DNA of 64,000 nt from Pontimonas salivibrio (GCF_002950575.1 NZ_CP026923.1:992001-1056000), one strand, 5' to 3'; shown: positions 37,969-49,302, counted from the first letter of the stretch. Made by a program: numbers and translations. The notes: a model not told the origin generated them from the letters alone.

Positions 37969-39536
37969 CGCTTCGGGTTCACCTCGAGTCCTCTTTTCGA
38001 AGCTCGCTCGGCGACGCCGTGGGCACCCTGGTGTCGAAAAACGTACCCTCGCGGCTTGCAGCCGGTGATGCGACTTTGTGGGGGGTGGATGCCGAACCTG
38101 AAGCATCAATCCGTGTGGGTTGGGTCGCTGACCCTTCCCTGATGCGCCCACTAGTTGACGACGTAGAAGAGCTTCGTCGGGCTTTTGCTGCCGAGGGAGT
38201 AACCCGGTTTGTCCTTTGCGGTATGGGGGGGTCTTCGCTGGCGCCAGAAGTGATGGCGTCCTCTGCGGGAGTGCAGTTAGAGATTGTGGACTCCACTCAT
38301 CCCGATCACGTCACTCAGGCACTCTCTGGAGATTTGCGGTCCACCGCAGTGATTGTGTCCTCGAAATCAGGAACAACCGTAGAGACCGCGGCGGCAAGAG
38401 CGGCTTTTGCAGAAGCGTTCCAAGGTGTGGGAATCGATCCCACGAGTCGGATTCTGATTGTGACGGACCCGGATTCTCCGCTTCACAAAGAAGCGGCGGG
38501 AAATGGCCACCGGGTCTTTACCGCGGACCCACATGTGGGTGGCCGTTTTTCTGCGCTGACCGCTTTTGGGCTGGTGCCCGCCACTCTTGCCGGTGTGGAC
38601 ACTGCTGCCCTTCTAAGCGACGCCCACAACGCCTGGAGTGCATTGCGGCAGGACAGTGAGGAAAACCCGGCGGTGCTGTTGGCTGCCTCGTTGTCGACGC
38701 CATCGCGCGATATTGCCGTGCTGACACCCAGCGAAAGTCTGCCTGGCCTTGGGGACTGGATTGAGCAACTGGTGGCGGAATCAACGGGTAAAGACGGGAT
38801 TGGGGTGCTTCCTGTTGCCACCTCCAGCGCTACTCCCCCAGAGGCCACGAACGCACTCGACGATGTCGTCATCGTTGATCTTTCAGGTGACAGGCAAGAC
38901 GTGTCCCACGTCAGCATTGAGGCCACACTGGGTGGATCTTTCCTGTTGTGGGAATACGCCACGGCATATGCGGGGGTCCTCCTTGGCGTGAATCCATTCG
39001 ACCAACCCGACGTGGAGAGCGCCAAAACGGCCACGAGAAGCCTTCTGGAGGCCATGCCAAGCCGACAGGACCCGTCGGAAGTATCAGAGAAATACACACT
39101 GTGGGCCCCCGATGATTCGACCACTCTGGCGGATTCCTGGTCTTATCTTCACGCGCAGCTGGGAGATTCGGGGTACCTGGCGCTCCAGGTGTACGGGAAC
39201 CGTCTTGAGCTCAGTGATTTTGTCCAAGTGCGAGAACACTTGGCGGCAGCAACGGGACGCCCCGTGACACTGGGCTTTGGTCCCAGGTTTCTTCACTCCA
39301 CCGGTCAGTTTCACAAAGGGGGCACTCCCGACGGGGTGTTCCTGCAACTTGAAATTGAACCTCGAAGGGGTCGGGACATACCGGGGTTTCCCTACAGCTT
39401 TGCCACCTTGATTGATGCGCAAAGCTGGGGTGATCGTCAGGTACTGACAGAGCGCGGCCGGCCTGTGTTGACCCTGCGTGTCGATTCAGCAGAAACCGCC
39501 CGCACACTCCTGTCCACCCTCAAGGAGTCTGCGTGA
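37965..39536 (+). CDS. pgi: Glucose-6-phosphate isomerase Pgi
   Basis: Interconverts glucose-6-phosphate and fructose-6-phosphate, linking glycolysis to the oxidative pentose pathway genes that follow. It has SIS-domain sugar phosphate motifs [15 protein letters not shown] and [12 protein letters not shown], and [13 protein letters not shown] near the end. The 523-residue form is the divergent actinobacterial type fused-like in length rather than the classical PGI. Overlaps by 4 bases at both ends indicate tight coupling. Confidence 0.88.
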   Translation: MTLRVHLESSFRSSLGDAVGTLVSKNVPSRLAAGDATLWGVDAEPEASIRVGWVADPSLMRPLVDDVEELRRAFAAEGVTRFVLCGMGGSSLAPEVMASSAGVQLEIVDSTHPDHVTQALSGDLRSTAVIVSSKSGTTVETAAARAAFAEAFQGVGIDPTSRILIVTDPDSPLHKEAAGNGHRVFTADPHVGGRFSALTAFGLVPATLAGVDTAALLSDAHNAWSALRQDSEENPAVLLAASLSTPSRDIAVLTPSESLPGLGDWIEQLVAESTGKDGIGVLPVATSSATPPEATNALDDVVIVDLSGDRQDVSHVSIEATLGGSFLLWEYATAYAGVLLGVNPFDQPDVESAKTATRSLLEAMPSRQDPSEVSEKYTLWAPDDSTTLADSWSYLHAQLGDSGYLALQVYGNRLELSDFVQVREHLAAATGRPVTLGFGPRFLHSTGQFHKGGTPDGVFLQLEIEPRRGRDIPGFPYSFATLIDAQSWGDRQVLTERGRPVLTLRVDSAETARTLLSTLKESA

Positions 39537-41053
39537 GGTACAACCCGTTACGGGACCCCGCGGATCGACGCCTCGCACGTCTGGCTGGCCCCAGCGCGCT
39601 CGTCATTTTTGGTGTGACGGGAGATTTAGCGAGGAAGAAGTTAATCCCCGCCATTTACGACCTGGCTGCGGGTGGGCTTTTGCACCCCGGCTTTTCGGTA
39701 GTGGGCTACGGCAGAAGGCCATGGTCGGATGAACAGTTCCAGGAAGAGGTCGCCCAATCGGTGCACTCCCACGCCCGGGAAGCGTTTGACGAGCGGGTCT
39801 TTGAGCGGCTCCGAGCGGGATTGCGTTTTGTGGAAGGCAGCTTTAGCGAGCCTGAAGGCTTTAGCACCCTGGCCACTGTGTTGAATGAGCTGGCCCACAC
39901 CCGTGGCACTGGCCACAACCACGCGTACTATCTGTCGATCCCGCCCGGACAATTTCCGGTTGTGACCCAACGGTTGGAAGAGGCCGGACTGGCTGAGGAT
40001 GCGGGTGGCGCCTGGCGCAGGGTGATTGTCGAAAAACCTTTTGGTAGCGATGAAAAGACGGCGGCAGAGCTCAACCTGGCGCTTGAAAGGGTATTTAAAC
40101 CCGAATCGGTCTTCCGTATCGACCACTATCTGGGCAAAGAAACGGTGCAAAACCTGCTCGCGCTGCGTTTCGCCAATTCGATGTATGAGCCCATCTGGAA
40201 TGCCCACTACGTCGACCATGTGCAAATCACCATGGCGGAAGAAATCGGCGTCGGATCTCGAGCTGGCTACTACGACGGGATTGGTGCCGCGAGAGATGTG
40301 ATCCAAAATCACCTCCTGCAGTTACTGGCCCTCACCGCGATGGAGGAACCTGGAACCCTCGGGGCTGATGATGTGCGGGTAGAAAAAGAGAAAGTCTTGG
40401 CTGCGGTCGCGCCAATAGCCCACCCGCCCAGTTCTTCCGCCAGAGGGCAATACCTGGGCGGGTGGCAGGGCGGTGCAGCGGTTGCGGGATATTTGGATGA
40501 AGACGGCATTGACCACAGCTCGAGAACCGAAACCTATGCAGCCCTTCGCCTAGAGGTGAACACCCGCCGCTGGCAGGGTGTCCCGTTTTACTTACGCACC
40601 GGAAAGCGTTTAGGACGCCGGGTGACCGAAGTCGCGGTGGTCTTTAAAGACTCCCCCGGGCATTTGTTCCCCGAAATTGCCCACGGCGAAGTGGGTCAAA
40701 ACGCACTAGTAATCAGGGTCCAGCCCGACGAGGGCGTCACGATGCGCTTCGCCTCTAAAGTTCCTGGCCCCGACATGCAAGTGCGAAACGTCACGATGGA
40801 CTTTGGCTACGGCCATGCCTTCACCGAAACCTCCCCCGAAGCGTACGAGCGGCTCATTTTGGATGTCCTGCGAGGCGACGCGCCACTATTTCCGCGCCAG
40901 AGGGAAGTTGAGCTGTCCTGGCACATTCTTGATCCGGTTCTCGCCCATTGGGAAGAACAGGGCACCCCGGAGGGATACCTTCCAGGGACGTGGGGTCCCG
41001 CATCTGCTGACCAACTGCTGCTTCGAGACAACAGAGTCTGGAGGCGGCCATGA
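39533..41053 (+). CDS. zwf: Glucose-6-phosphate 1-dehydrogenase Zwf
   Basis: First enzyme of the oxidative pentose pathway, producing NADPH. The dinucleotide motif VIFGVTGDLARKKLIPAIYDL is at the N-terminus and the active-site signature RIDHYLGKETVQN around the middle; YLRTGKRL follows. The GTG start overlaps the pgi stop (GTGA) and its stop overlaps opcA (ATGA). At 506 residues it is standard. Confidence 0.97.
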   Translation: MRYNPLRDPADRRLARLAGPSALVIFGVTGDLARKKLIPAIYDLAAGGLLHPGFSVVGYGRRPWSDEQFQEEVAQSVHSHAREAFDERVFERLRAGLRFVEGSFSEPEGFSTLATVLNELAHTRGTGHNHAYYLSIPPGQFPVVTQRLEEAGLAEDAGGAWRRVIVEKPFGSDEKTAAELNLALERVFKPESVFRIDHYLGKETVQNLLALRFANSMYEPIWNAHYVDHVQITMAEEIGVGSRAGYYDGIGAARDVIQNHLLQLLALTAMEEPGTLGADDVRVEKEKVLAAVAPIAHPPSSSARGQYLGGWQGGAAVAGYLDEDGIDHSSRTETYAALRLEVNTRRWQGVPFYLRTGKRLGRRVTEVAVVFKDSPGHLFPEIAHGEVGQNALVIRVQPDEGVTMRFASKVPGPDMQVRNVTMDFGYGHAFTETSPEAYERLILDVLRGDAPLFPRQREVELSWHILDPVLAHWEEQGTPEGYLPGTWGPASADQLLLRDNRVWRRP

Positions 41054-41985
41054 TTATCGACCTTCCTAACACCACCGTGGCTGATGTGAATAAACGTCTG
41101 GTGAGCGCGCGTGAAGAGGGTGGTGCGGTGGCGTTAGGCCGCGTGCTCACCTTCCTCATTTACACCCCCCACGACGGCGAAGAACAAGCCATTGCTGCAG
41201 CCAATGAGGCCAGTAGTGAGCACCCCATGCGCATTGTGGTGGTCACTGAGCCGGAAGCACACTCTGTGGCACCGGGCCTTTCTGCGCAGCTGCGCCTCGG
41301 TGGCGATGCGGGGGCAAGTGAGGTCGTGGTGCTTCGCCCTGAGGGTCCCAGTGCGAACTCCCTGCCCGGTCTAGTCAATGGACTGTTGCTGCCCGATACC
41401 CCGGTAGTGACGTGGTGGCCCAGTCACTGTCCGGACTGTATGGCAGAAACGTCGCTCGGGCAGATTTCTCAACGGAGGATTCTCGATTCGCAATCTCTCG
41501 GTCAAGGCATTGTCGGTTTAGGCCGTATAGCGAGTGGTTACCGGCCAGGTGACACCGACCTCGCCTGGGGGCGGATCACTGGCTGGCGGACGCAGCTTGC
41601 CGCCACTCTGGACTACTTAGAGATCGACACAATCCATGCGGCCACTGTCGCAGGCGTTGCGGACAACCCCTCAGTGGCACTCCTCGCGGGCTGGCTGGCT
41701 GTGTCGCTAGGACAACCCGTCACGTTAGATCCCAGTGCTCCTGAGGGAATTGGCGGCGTCTATTCCGTGCAGCTGGACACCAGCGAGGGTGATATTTCCC
41801 TTGTGCGCACCGACGATCAAACTGTCCTGCTTCGCGTACCGGGCCAACCCGATTTTCCTCTACTGCTTCCACGCCGTGGACTGTCGACGCTAGTTGCCGA
41901 AGAGCTCCGTCGACTCGCTCCCGACACCATTTATGGCCGGGTGCTTGCTGAGGGTATTCCAATGCTGAAGGTGATCGGTCAGTAG
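41050..41985 (+). CDS. opcA: Glucose-6-phosphate dehydrogenase assembly protein OpcA
   Basis: Allosteric or assembly partner of Zwf, found in cyanobacteria and actinobacteria. It begins MIIDLPNTTVADVNKRLV and contains LLLPDTPVVTWWPSHCPD, the family hallmark, and SRRILDSQ-like followed by DLAWGRITGWR. The 311-residue protein directly follows zwf with a 4-base overlap. Confidence 0.94.
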   Translation: MIIDLPNTTVADVNKRLVSAREEGGAVALGRVLTFLIYTPHDGEEQAIAAANEASSEHPMRIVVVTEPEAHSVAPGLSAQLRLGGDAGASEVVVLRPEGPSANSLPGLVNGLLLPDTPVVTWWPSHCPDCMAETSLGQISQRRILDSQSLGQGIVGLGRIASGYRPGDTDLAWGRITGWRTQLAATLDYLEIDTIHAATVAGVADNPSVALLAGWLAVSLGQPVTLDPSAPEGIGGVYSVQLDTSEGDISLVRTDDQTVLLRVPGQPDFPLLLPRRGLSTLVAEELRRLAPDTIYGRVLAEGIPMLKVIGQ

Positions 41986-42022
41986 AGTTATCAGATGTCC
42001 TTTGGCCGATGTGGATCATGTC

Positions 42023-42838
42023 ATGACTGATAAGCGGGTAGTAATCGCCCCCAGCACCACCGACCTCGCAGCTCTGGTCGCCGACAAATTCGTGGTGCGT
42101 GCGAGAAAGACTCTCGATCGAACCGGATCCTTTCGAGTGGTTCTCACTGGCGGGGGCTTGGGCACAGAAGTGTTGCAGGCTATTTCGAAACACCCAAAGG
42201 TGCACCAGCTGAACTGGTCCGGGGTGACGGTGTTTTGGGGTGATGAGCGCTTTGTTGAGGCTTCACACGGGGACCGAAACGACCTAGCAGCGCAAAGGGC
42301 TCTCCTCGGTGGTGTGGGACTGAGTGACGAGCAGCTCGTGCGGTTTCCGAGCTCCGATGGTGGCCTCGACCTGGAGGCCGCCGCCACACAGGCGAGAGCT
42401 GCCATGTTGGAACACGGCCAAGAGGGCCAGTGGCCACACTTTGACCTCGCCTTTGCCGGGATGGGCCCCGATGGGCACGTGCTCAGTGTGTTCCCTGGCT
42501 CGTCGCAGGCAATTGCGACAGCGCCAGACGTTCAGGCGGTCTGGGATTCTCCCAAACCCCCGCCTCTTCGGTTAACGATGACCATTCCTCTGCTGAATCG
42601 AGCTGACCGGGTGTGGATTGTGGTCTCAGGAGCCAATAAGGCTGCCGCGTTGGGCCTTGCCTTGGCGGAAGCATCCGTCGCCGAGGTTCCTGCATCGGGT
42701 CTGCGCGGGGTGCGATCAACCAAAATTTTTACCGACGCCGAACTTGCCGGTCTACTCCCGGAAGAATTAGTGCGCAGCGATACGTTCTGGAGCGCAGAAG
42801 ATGAACGCGCCGACTACGTCCCGAAAGCTCTTCGCTGA
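42023..42838 (+). CDS. pgl: 6-phosphogluconolactonase Pgl (DevB type)
   Basis: Hydrolyses 6-phosphogluconolactone, the Zwf product. Family motifs: VVLTGGGLGTEVL, VTVFWGDERFVEASHGDRN, FDLAFAGMGPDGHVLSVFPGS. ATG 42023 was chosen over the TTG at 42002; 271 residues. It ends the pentose pathway block and is followed by a hairpin terminator inside the rbpA tail. Confidence 0.95.
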   Translation: MTDKRVVIAPSTTDLAALVADKFVVRARKTLDRTGSFRVVLTGGGLGTEVLQAISKHPKVHQLNWSGVTVFWGDERFVEASHGDRNDLAAQRALLGGVGLSDEQLVRFPSSDGGLDLEAAATQARAAMLEHGQEGQWPHFDLAFAGMGPDGHVLSVFPGSSQAIATAPDVQAVWDSPKPPPLRLTMTIPLLNRADRVWIVVSGANKAAALGLALAEASVAEVPASGLRGVRSTKIFTDAELAGLLPEELVRSDTFWSAEDERADYVPKALR

Positions 42839-42852
42839 CGGGGTGCCCGCTT

Positions 42853-42875
42853 GAGCCTTAGGCTCGACCCTTTTT
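42853..42875 (+). terminator. Intrinsic terminator of the tkt-pgl operon
   Basis: GAGCC, loop TTA, GGCTC, then GACCC and a run of five T. The short stem and T tract face the plus-strand pgl transcript. The loop TTA is the rbpA stop on the other strand. Confidence 0.5.
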
Positions 42876-43214
42876 CTGTCGGAGCTTGTCGAGCGCTTCG
42901 TCGAGGATTGAGACCGCTTCCTTCTCCGTGCGACGCTCTTTCACGTAAGCGAGGTGGGTCTTGTAGGGCTCGTTGATCGCAACCTCGGGAGGGTTTTCCT
43001 TGTCGCGCCCAGCCGGAAGGCCTGAGTGTGGGGAATCAATAATCTCTGGAATTTCTTCGGGGTCAACCTGGGCGGAAAAGTACCGAACGGTTTCATTACC
43101 CATCGCATCCCAGTAGGAAACCGCAATTCGATCGGCAAGAATTCCCCGATCCTGTTCGCCCATCGGGCCAGAGCCCACTCGGGTCCCACGAATCGCGCTA
43201 CCGCCTGAAGCCAT
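42858..43214 (-). CDS. rbpA: RNA polymerase-binding protein RbpA
   Basis: Actinobacterial transcription factor that binds core polymerase and group I/II sigma factors and stabilises open complexes. Features: N-terminal tail with SAIRGTRVGSG, the core domain, the basic linker and the sigma-interacting C-terminal helix (KTHLAYVKERRTEKEAVSILDEALDKLR). At 118 residues it is normal. GGGAGGAA sits 7 bases before the ATG. Confidence 0.95.
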   Translation of the reverse strand: MASGGSAIRGTRVGSGPMGEQDRGILADRIAVSYWDAMGNETVRYFSAQVDPEEIPEIIDSPHSGLPAGRDKENPPEVAINEPYKTHLAYVKERRTEKEAVSILDEALDKLRQKKGRA

Positions 43215-43269
43215 GGCTAATTCCTCCCACCTAGTGCCCTTGCGGGCCTGACACTGTTAAATAACGTCG

Positions 43270-43518
43270 TTAAATGACGTCGAAACGGGTGAACAGGCCG
43301 ATCGCCACAATGGACGACACCCACACCAGCGCGACAATTACTGTGATTCTGTTCAGGTTGCGCTCGGCAACCCCAGAGGAGCCGAGGTTTGATGTCACTC
43401 CCCCACCGAACATGTCGGAGAGGCCACCACCGCGGCCTTTATGCAACAAAATCATCAGGGTCAGCAACAGACTGGTGAGCGCCAGTATTACCTGGAACAC
43501 CACGAAAATGATTTCCAC
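43270..43518 (-). CDS. secG: Preprotein translocase subunit SecG
   Basis: Small membrane subunit of the SecYEG channel. It has two hydrophobic helices (IIFVVFQVILALTSLLLTLMILLHKG and ITVIVALVWVSSIVAIGLF) around the conserved GRGGGLSDMFGGG loop. GTG 43518 is preferred over GTG 43524 because the AGGAAGG site then has usable spacing; 82 residues. It is in the conserved gap-pgk-tpiA-secG order. Confidence 0.95.
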   Translation of the reverse strand: MEIIFVVFQVILALTSLLLTLMILLHKGRGGGLSDMFGGGVTSNLGSSGVAERNLNRITVIVALVWVSSIVAIGLFTRFDVI

Positions 43519-43572
43519 GGTCACCCTTCCTCTTTCGACCAGTCACTTAGTCTACGGGGTTTCGCCCAAGGG

Positions 43573-44373
43573 CTAGTCGATTGTGACGTGCTTTTCGAAT
43601 TGCGCGATGGCGGCAAATTCTTCCGAGTCGAGACTTGCCCCTCCCACCAGGGCGCCGTCCACGTCAGCGCCCCTCATAAAGCCGGCAATGTTGCTGGATT
43701 TCACGGAGCCACCGTAGAGGATTCGTGTGCGATCCGCCTGCTCGTCGCCGTGGAGGGTGCGAATAGTGTCACGCAACACTCCGCAGACCTCTTGGGCTTG
43801 CTCCGCAGTTGCCGGTGTGCCACTACCAATAGCCCATACCGGTTCGTATGCCACCACAATCTCGTCCTCAGCAGAGATTCCCTCTAACACTGCAGTGAGC
43901 TGTGCAACGGGTACCGCACTCTGGCCGACCGTTTCCAAATCCTCCGCGGTTTCTCCCACACACAACACAGGGGTGAGAGAGTGACGCAGGGCAGCCTGGA
44001 CTTTCGCCAGACACACCTGATCGGTTTCGCTGTGGTTGGCGCGGCGCTCTGAGTGGCCGACGAGGACGTAGTCGCAGGCCAAAGCTTTCAGGAAAGACCC
44101 GGAGATGTCCCCCGTGTGTGCACCGGAATCGTGCGCCGAGAGGTCTTGGCCGCCCAGAGAAAAATCGAGCTTGTCAGCGGCAATCAGGGTTTGAACAGAG
44201 CGAAGGTCAGTGAATGGCGGAAACACCGCCACCTCTACCGTGTCCGACTGGAAGTTGCGGTCTTTAAGCGTCCAGGCCAACTTTTGCACCAGAGCAATCG
44301 ACTGCAGGTGGTCCAAGTTCATCTTCCAGTTTCCGGCAATCAGTGCACGCCTGGCCGCTGTGGTGCCTACCAT
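43573..44373 (-). CDS. tpiA: Triosephosphate isomerase TpiA
   Basis: Interconverts dihydroxyacetone phosphate and glyceraldehyde-3-phosphate. AGNWKMN (catalytic Lys), VGHSERR (catalytic His), AYEPVWAIGSG (catalytic Glu) and YGGSVKSSN (phosphate loop) are all intact. At 266 residues it is normal. The start overlaps the pgk stop by 7 bases. Confidence 0.97.
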   Translation of the reverse strand: MVGTTAARRALIAGNWKMNLDHLQSIALVQKLAWTLKDRNFQSDTVEVAVFPPFTDLRSVQTLIAADKLDFSLGGQDLSAHDSGAHTGDISGSFLKALACDYVLVGHSERRANHSETDQVCLAKVQAALRHSLTPVLCVGETAEDLETVGQSAVPVAQLTAVLEGISAEDEIVVAYEPVWAIGSGTPATAEQAQEVCGVLRDTIRTLHGDEQADRTRILYGGSVKSSNIAGFMRGADVDGALVGGASLDSEEFAAIAQFEKHVTID

Positions 44374-45577
44374 CCCAGTACCTTCAATCCGGGAAGTGTC
44401 TTCCCCTCGAGAAACTCCAAACTTGCCCCACCGCCGGTCGAGATGTGACCAAACTGGTCATCATCAAAACCGAGACGTCGGACTGCGGCGGCGGAATCGC
44501 CGCCGCCCACCACACTCAACCCGGCCACTTCAGTCAGTGCCGCAGCAACCGCACGGGTTCCGTGGGCAAACGCGTCAAATTCAAAGACGCCCATCGGACC
44601 ATTCCAAAACACGGTGCGCGAAGACGCAATAATTTCGGCAAAGTGCTGCGCGCTGTCGGGACCAATATCGAGGCCGATGGCATTCTTTCCTGCCGGCCCA
44701 GACTCCAACTGGTCGATGGGTAGGACGGTTGAGGGCGCATCCGCAGCAAACGATTCGGCCATCACAATGTCTGTGGGTAAGACGATGTCAACACCCAGTT
44801 CGCTGGCTCGACTCAGATAGCCCTTTACGGTCTCGATTTGGTCGGCTTCAAGAAGACTCGAGCCGGTGGCGTGACCTTGTGCTTGGAGAAGGGTGAAGAC
44901 CATCCCTCCACCGATCACCAGCTTGTCGACGACGGGTAATAACGCGTCAATTACGCCAAGTTTGTCGGAGACTTTCGAGCCGCCGAGCACGACGGTGTAG
45001 GGCCGCTCGGGATTGGATCTAAGGGCTTCTAGGACCTTCACTTCGGCTTCGATCAGCAGACCAGCCGATGAGGGCTTCGCCTCCACCAGTTCCACGACGC
45101 TCGCCTGAGGGCGGTGGACGACTCCAAAACCGTCGCTGACGACACAGTCGAGTGGTGCTGCCAGCTCTTCGGCGAAGGCTCGACGTTCCTCGGTGTCCTT
45201 AGACGTTTCACGAGCGTCAAACCTCAGGTTTTCAACCAACACAATGTCCCCAGCTGCCACCTCCGACAGAGCGGACTGGACCTCCGCGCCGGAGACCTGG
45301 CTCACTGCCTTCACAGAGCCCGACCACAGCTCCTGCAGCCGTTTCGCGACGGCAGCCAACGAGTATTTTTCGTCTGGCTTTCCATCCGGGCGACCCAAAT
45401 GGCTCATGACCACCATCTTGGCTCCGCGCGCGGCCAATTCCCTTAGTGTCGGAAGGGCCGCGTGAACCCGACCGTCATCGGTAATTTCCCCATCTTTCAG
45501 GGGAGTGTTTAAGTCAAGTCGCACCCCCACCACAAGGCCCTCGAGGGAGCCAAGGGTGTCAATCCCGCGAAGACCCA

Positions 45578-45578
<1 letters not shown>
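44367..45578 (-). CDS. pgk: Phosphoglycerate kinase Pgk
   Basis: Produces ATP from 1,3-bisphosphoglycerate. VRLDLNTPL and SHLGRPDG are in the N-terminal domain; LGGSKVSDKLGVI, GPMGVFEFDAFAHGT and VVGGGDSAAAV mark the nucleotide-binding half. The GTG start shares one base with the gap stop (TAGTG). 403 residues. Confidence 0.97.
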
Positions 45579-46630
<1,052 letters not shown>

Positions 46631-46636
46631 TCAGGT

Positions 46637-47263
46637 TTAGGACAGTAGCAGGGCCTGTCCGCTGGCTCCACGGGCAGCCGCGAGGCGGGCTGCCACATTT
46701 TCCCAGTTGACGATGTTCCAGAACGCGGCGACGTAGTCACCTTTAACGTTTTGGTAGTCCAGGTAGAACGCGTGCTCCCACATGTCCAACTGGAGCAGTG
46801 GAGTAGTGCCTTGGGCTGTGTTGGCTTGCTGGTCGAAGAGCTGCTGGACGATGAGCTGCTCGCCGATGGGATCCCAGGACAATACGGCCCAACCCGAACC
46901 TTGAATACCCATTGCTACGGCACTGAAGTGCGCGGTGAATTTTTCGTAGGAACCAAAGAACTCGTTGATGGCCGCTTGGATTTCCCCTTCAGGTGTCGCG
47001 GGGCCGTGACCTTGCATATTGGTCCAGAAAATCGAGTGGTTGACGTGTCCACCAAGGTGGAAAGCCAAGTCCTTCTCCAGCTTGTTAATCGCACCGAAGT
47101 TAGCGGATTCGCGGGCTTCGGCCATCTGGGCGAGAGCATTATTTGCCCCGTCCACGTAGGCCTTGTGGTGTTTGCTGTGGTGAAGTTCCATGATTCGCGC
47201 CGAGATGTGAGGCTCGAGGGCGGAATAGTCGTAGGAAAGTTCAGGCAGGGTGTAAGCAGCCAT
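46637..47263 (-). CDS. sodA: Superoxide dismutase (Mn/Fe type)
   Basis: Removes superoxide. Metal ligands lie in MELHHSKHHKAYVDG (His), LAFHLGGHVNHSIFW (His) and DMWEHAFYLDYQNVKGDY (Asp and His). The 208-residue protein has no signal peptide and is cytoplasmic by sequence. AGAGAGGA precedes the ATG. I cannot tell Mn from Fe use with certainty. Confidence 0.96.
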   Translation of the reverse strand: MAAYTLPELSYDYSALEPHISARIMELHHSKHHKAYVDGANNALAQMAEARESANFGAINKLEKDLAFHLGGHVNHSIFWTNMQGHGPATPEGEIQAAINEFFGSYEKFTAHFSAVAMGIQGSGWAVLSWDPIGEQLIVQQLFDQQANTAQGTTPLLQLDMWEHAFYLDYQNVKGDYVAAFWNIVNWENVAARLAAARGASGQALLLS

Positions 47264-47336
47264 GATGTCCTCTCTGGTTTGTGTCTCTTTAGTCTAAGCA
47301 GGGTCGCGACCAGGCGACACCGAATTCACCAAATGG

Positions 47337-48326
47337 TCAGTATCCGACGTAGTCGCTAGGCACACTCGCCAAGGTTCCAGGAACACCGAGCTCTTCAGCG
47401 CGCTTGTCTGCCATTGCCAGTAAGCGTCGAATCCGTCCAGCAACCGCATCTTTAGTTAACGGCGGGTCGGCAAAATGGCCCAGTTCATCCAGACTTGCCT
47501 CGCGGTGATCCAGACGAAGTCGCCCCGCGTACAGCAGGTGGTCGGGTACTGAATCCCCCAGTAGTTCTAGGGCACGCTCCACCCGAGCACAGGCCGCAAC
47601 CGCTGCCTGTGCTGAGCGACGCAGGTTAGCGTCATCAAAATTCACCAGCCGGTTCGCGTTCGCACGCACTTCCCTTTTCGCGCGGAGCTCTTCCCACATC
47701 CCCATCGCGTCGGTAGCGCCCATCTCCCGAAGTAGCTGGGACATCGAGTCAGGCTCGCGCACGATAACCCGTTGCGCCATGCGCACTTCGCGGGCTTTGG
47801 CTTGAACGTTGATGCGTTGAGCAAGGCCGACCATGGCGATCGCTGATTCACCGGTCGGTGCGATGAGTTCAATCGCCGACGAGCGTCCTGGTTCGCTCAG
47901 TTGCCCCCGTGCTAAGAACGCCCCACGCCAGATGGCGGGTACGTCACCAATGGCGCTGGTGGTCAACTTATTCGGTAAACCTCGCACTGGGCGAAGCCGC
48001 TGGTCGAGAAGGCCCATTTGGCGGGCAAGGATGTCGCCGCCTTGGCGAACCCGGACGACGTAGACGGGGTGTTGACGTTGGGCCGAGGGCTGCAACACCG
48101 CCGCGTCGGTACTAAACCCCAACAACTCAAGAAGCTCCCTGCGAACCTTCTTCGCCGTTTCTTTGTGGGTCAGTTCCACCTCGACGGCGATGCTTCCCGA
48201 AATAACGTGCAGGCCGCCCGCGAAGCGAAGAATAGTGGCCAGTTCGGCCAGCCGAGCCGACTGTGTGGGTGCCACAATTCGGACGATGTCGTCCTTCACG
48301 GCAACCGTCAATTCGTCAACACTCAC
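47337..48326 (-). CDS. whiA: WhiA, sporulation/cell-division regulator
   Basis: DNA-binding protein with an N-terminal LAGLIDADG homing-endonuclease-like domain that has lost nuclease activity and a C-terminal helix-turn-helix. Seen here: AELATILRFAGGLH near the start, RRSAQAAVAACARVERALELLG and LGHFADPPLTKDAVAGRIRRLLAMAD at the C-terminus. 329 residues. It starts 4 bases after the rapZ stop; the yvcK/glmR gene normally found between is absent. Confidence 0.95.
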   Translation of the reverse strand: MSVDELTVAVKDDIVRIVAPTQSARLAELATILRFAGGLHVISGSIAVEVELTHKETAKKVRRELLELLGFSTDAAVLQPSAQRQHPVYVVRVRQGGDILARQMGLLDQRLRPVRGLPNKLTTSAIGDVPAIWRGAFLARGQLSEPGRSSAIELIAPTGESAIAMVGLAQRINVQAKAREVRMAQRVIVREPDSMSQLLREMGATDAMGMWEELRAKREVRANANRLVNFDDANLRRSAQAAVAACARVERALELLGDSVPDHLLYAGRLRLDHREASLDELGHFADPPLTKDAVAGRIRRLLAMADKRAEELGVPGTLASVPSDYVGY

Positions 48327-48330
48327 AGGG

Positions 48331-49206
48331 TTACTCCCGTCCTACATCGCGGTGTTTGACCGACACCCGCACATCGGGCCACTCTTCCAAAAGCTTGCCG
48401 ACCGTTTCTGCGGTGGACACTGATCGGTGTCGTCCGCCGGTGCAGCCGATCGCTAACGTGGCAAATCGTTTGTTTTCTTCGCCGTAGCCCGTGAGGACTG
48501 CGCGCAGGGCCTGCAATTGTGAATCGATAAACGTGTCAGCCAGGTCTCCGTCTAGGACAAATTCTTGAACCTCTTTGTCCAAACCGGTGCGGTCCTTGAG
48601 TTCTGGCGACCAGTAGGGGTTGCGCAAGAACCGCATATCCCACACCATGTCGGCATCACTGGGCAGTCCGTATTTGTAGCCGAAACTTAATACCGTGAGC
48701 GCGATGCCCGGTGAACCTTCCCCGGAAAACCGCTCACCAACAGTGTTGGTCAGTTGGTGGACGTTCAAATCGGTGCTGTCTATGACGACATCGGCCCGCT
48801 CACGGATCGGGCGCATCAGGTCCCGCTCTTTATGGATGCCGTTGAGAATGGTGCCATCCGCTTGGAGGGGGTGTGGCCTTCTTACCTGTTCGAAACGGCG
48901 AACCAGGACGTCATCGCTGGAATCCAGAAACACGACCGTGACCCCGACACGGTTTCCCAAGTCCAGGATCGCTTCGCGGGCGTACTCAAAAAATTGGCCA
49001 CCCCGGACATCGACAACACAAGCCACTCGGTTGAGACCGTGCTCAGGCAAACTGGCCAACTCGATAAACGGTTTCAACATTTGGGGTGGAAGGTTGTCGA
49101 CGACATACCAGCCCTGGTCCTCTAATGCGTTGGCAGCCGTTGAGCGACCCGCTCCGGACATGCCCGTGAGGATTAAGACCTCACCGCTCGAGTCCGCCTG
49201 AGTCAT
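48331..49206 (-). CDS. rapZ: RapZ/YvcJ-family nucleotide-binding protein
   Basis: P-loop protein; in enterobacteria RapZ is an RNase adapter for glmS regulation, while the actinobacterial role is less clear. Walker A GMSGAGRST (residues 15-23), VVDNLPPQ, a mid-protein RPHPL segment, RFLRNPYW, and CTGGRHRSV at the C-terminus are signatures. ATG 49206 was chosen (291 residues), with AAGGG about 11 bases upstream. It lies downstream of uvrC and upstream of whiA. Confidence 0.93.
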   Translation of the reverse strand: MTQADSSGEVLILTGMSGAGRSTAANALEDQGWYVVDNLPPQMLKPFIELASLPEHGLNRVACVVDVRGGQFFEYAREAILDLGNRVGVTVVFLDSSDDVLVRRFEQVRRPHPLQADGTILNGIHKERDLMRPIRERADVVIDSTDLNVHQLTNTVGERFSGEGSPGIALTVLSFGYKYGLPSDADMVWDMRFLRNPYWSPELKDRTGLDKEVQEFVLDGDLADTFIDSQLQALRAVLTGYGEENKRFATLAIGCTGGRHRSVSTAETVGKLLEEWPDVRVSVKHRDVGRE

Positions 49207-49302
49207 GTACCCCAAAATCCCTTACATTCCGCAATGGTTAGGCCTTCATCGTAGTGCCCCGGGGTGGTCCCACTTTGCGCTGTGTGGGGGCATACACCCG
49301 CC

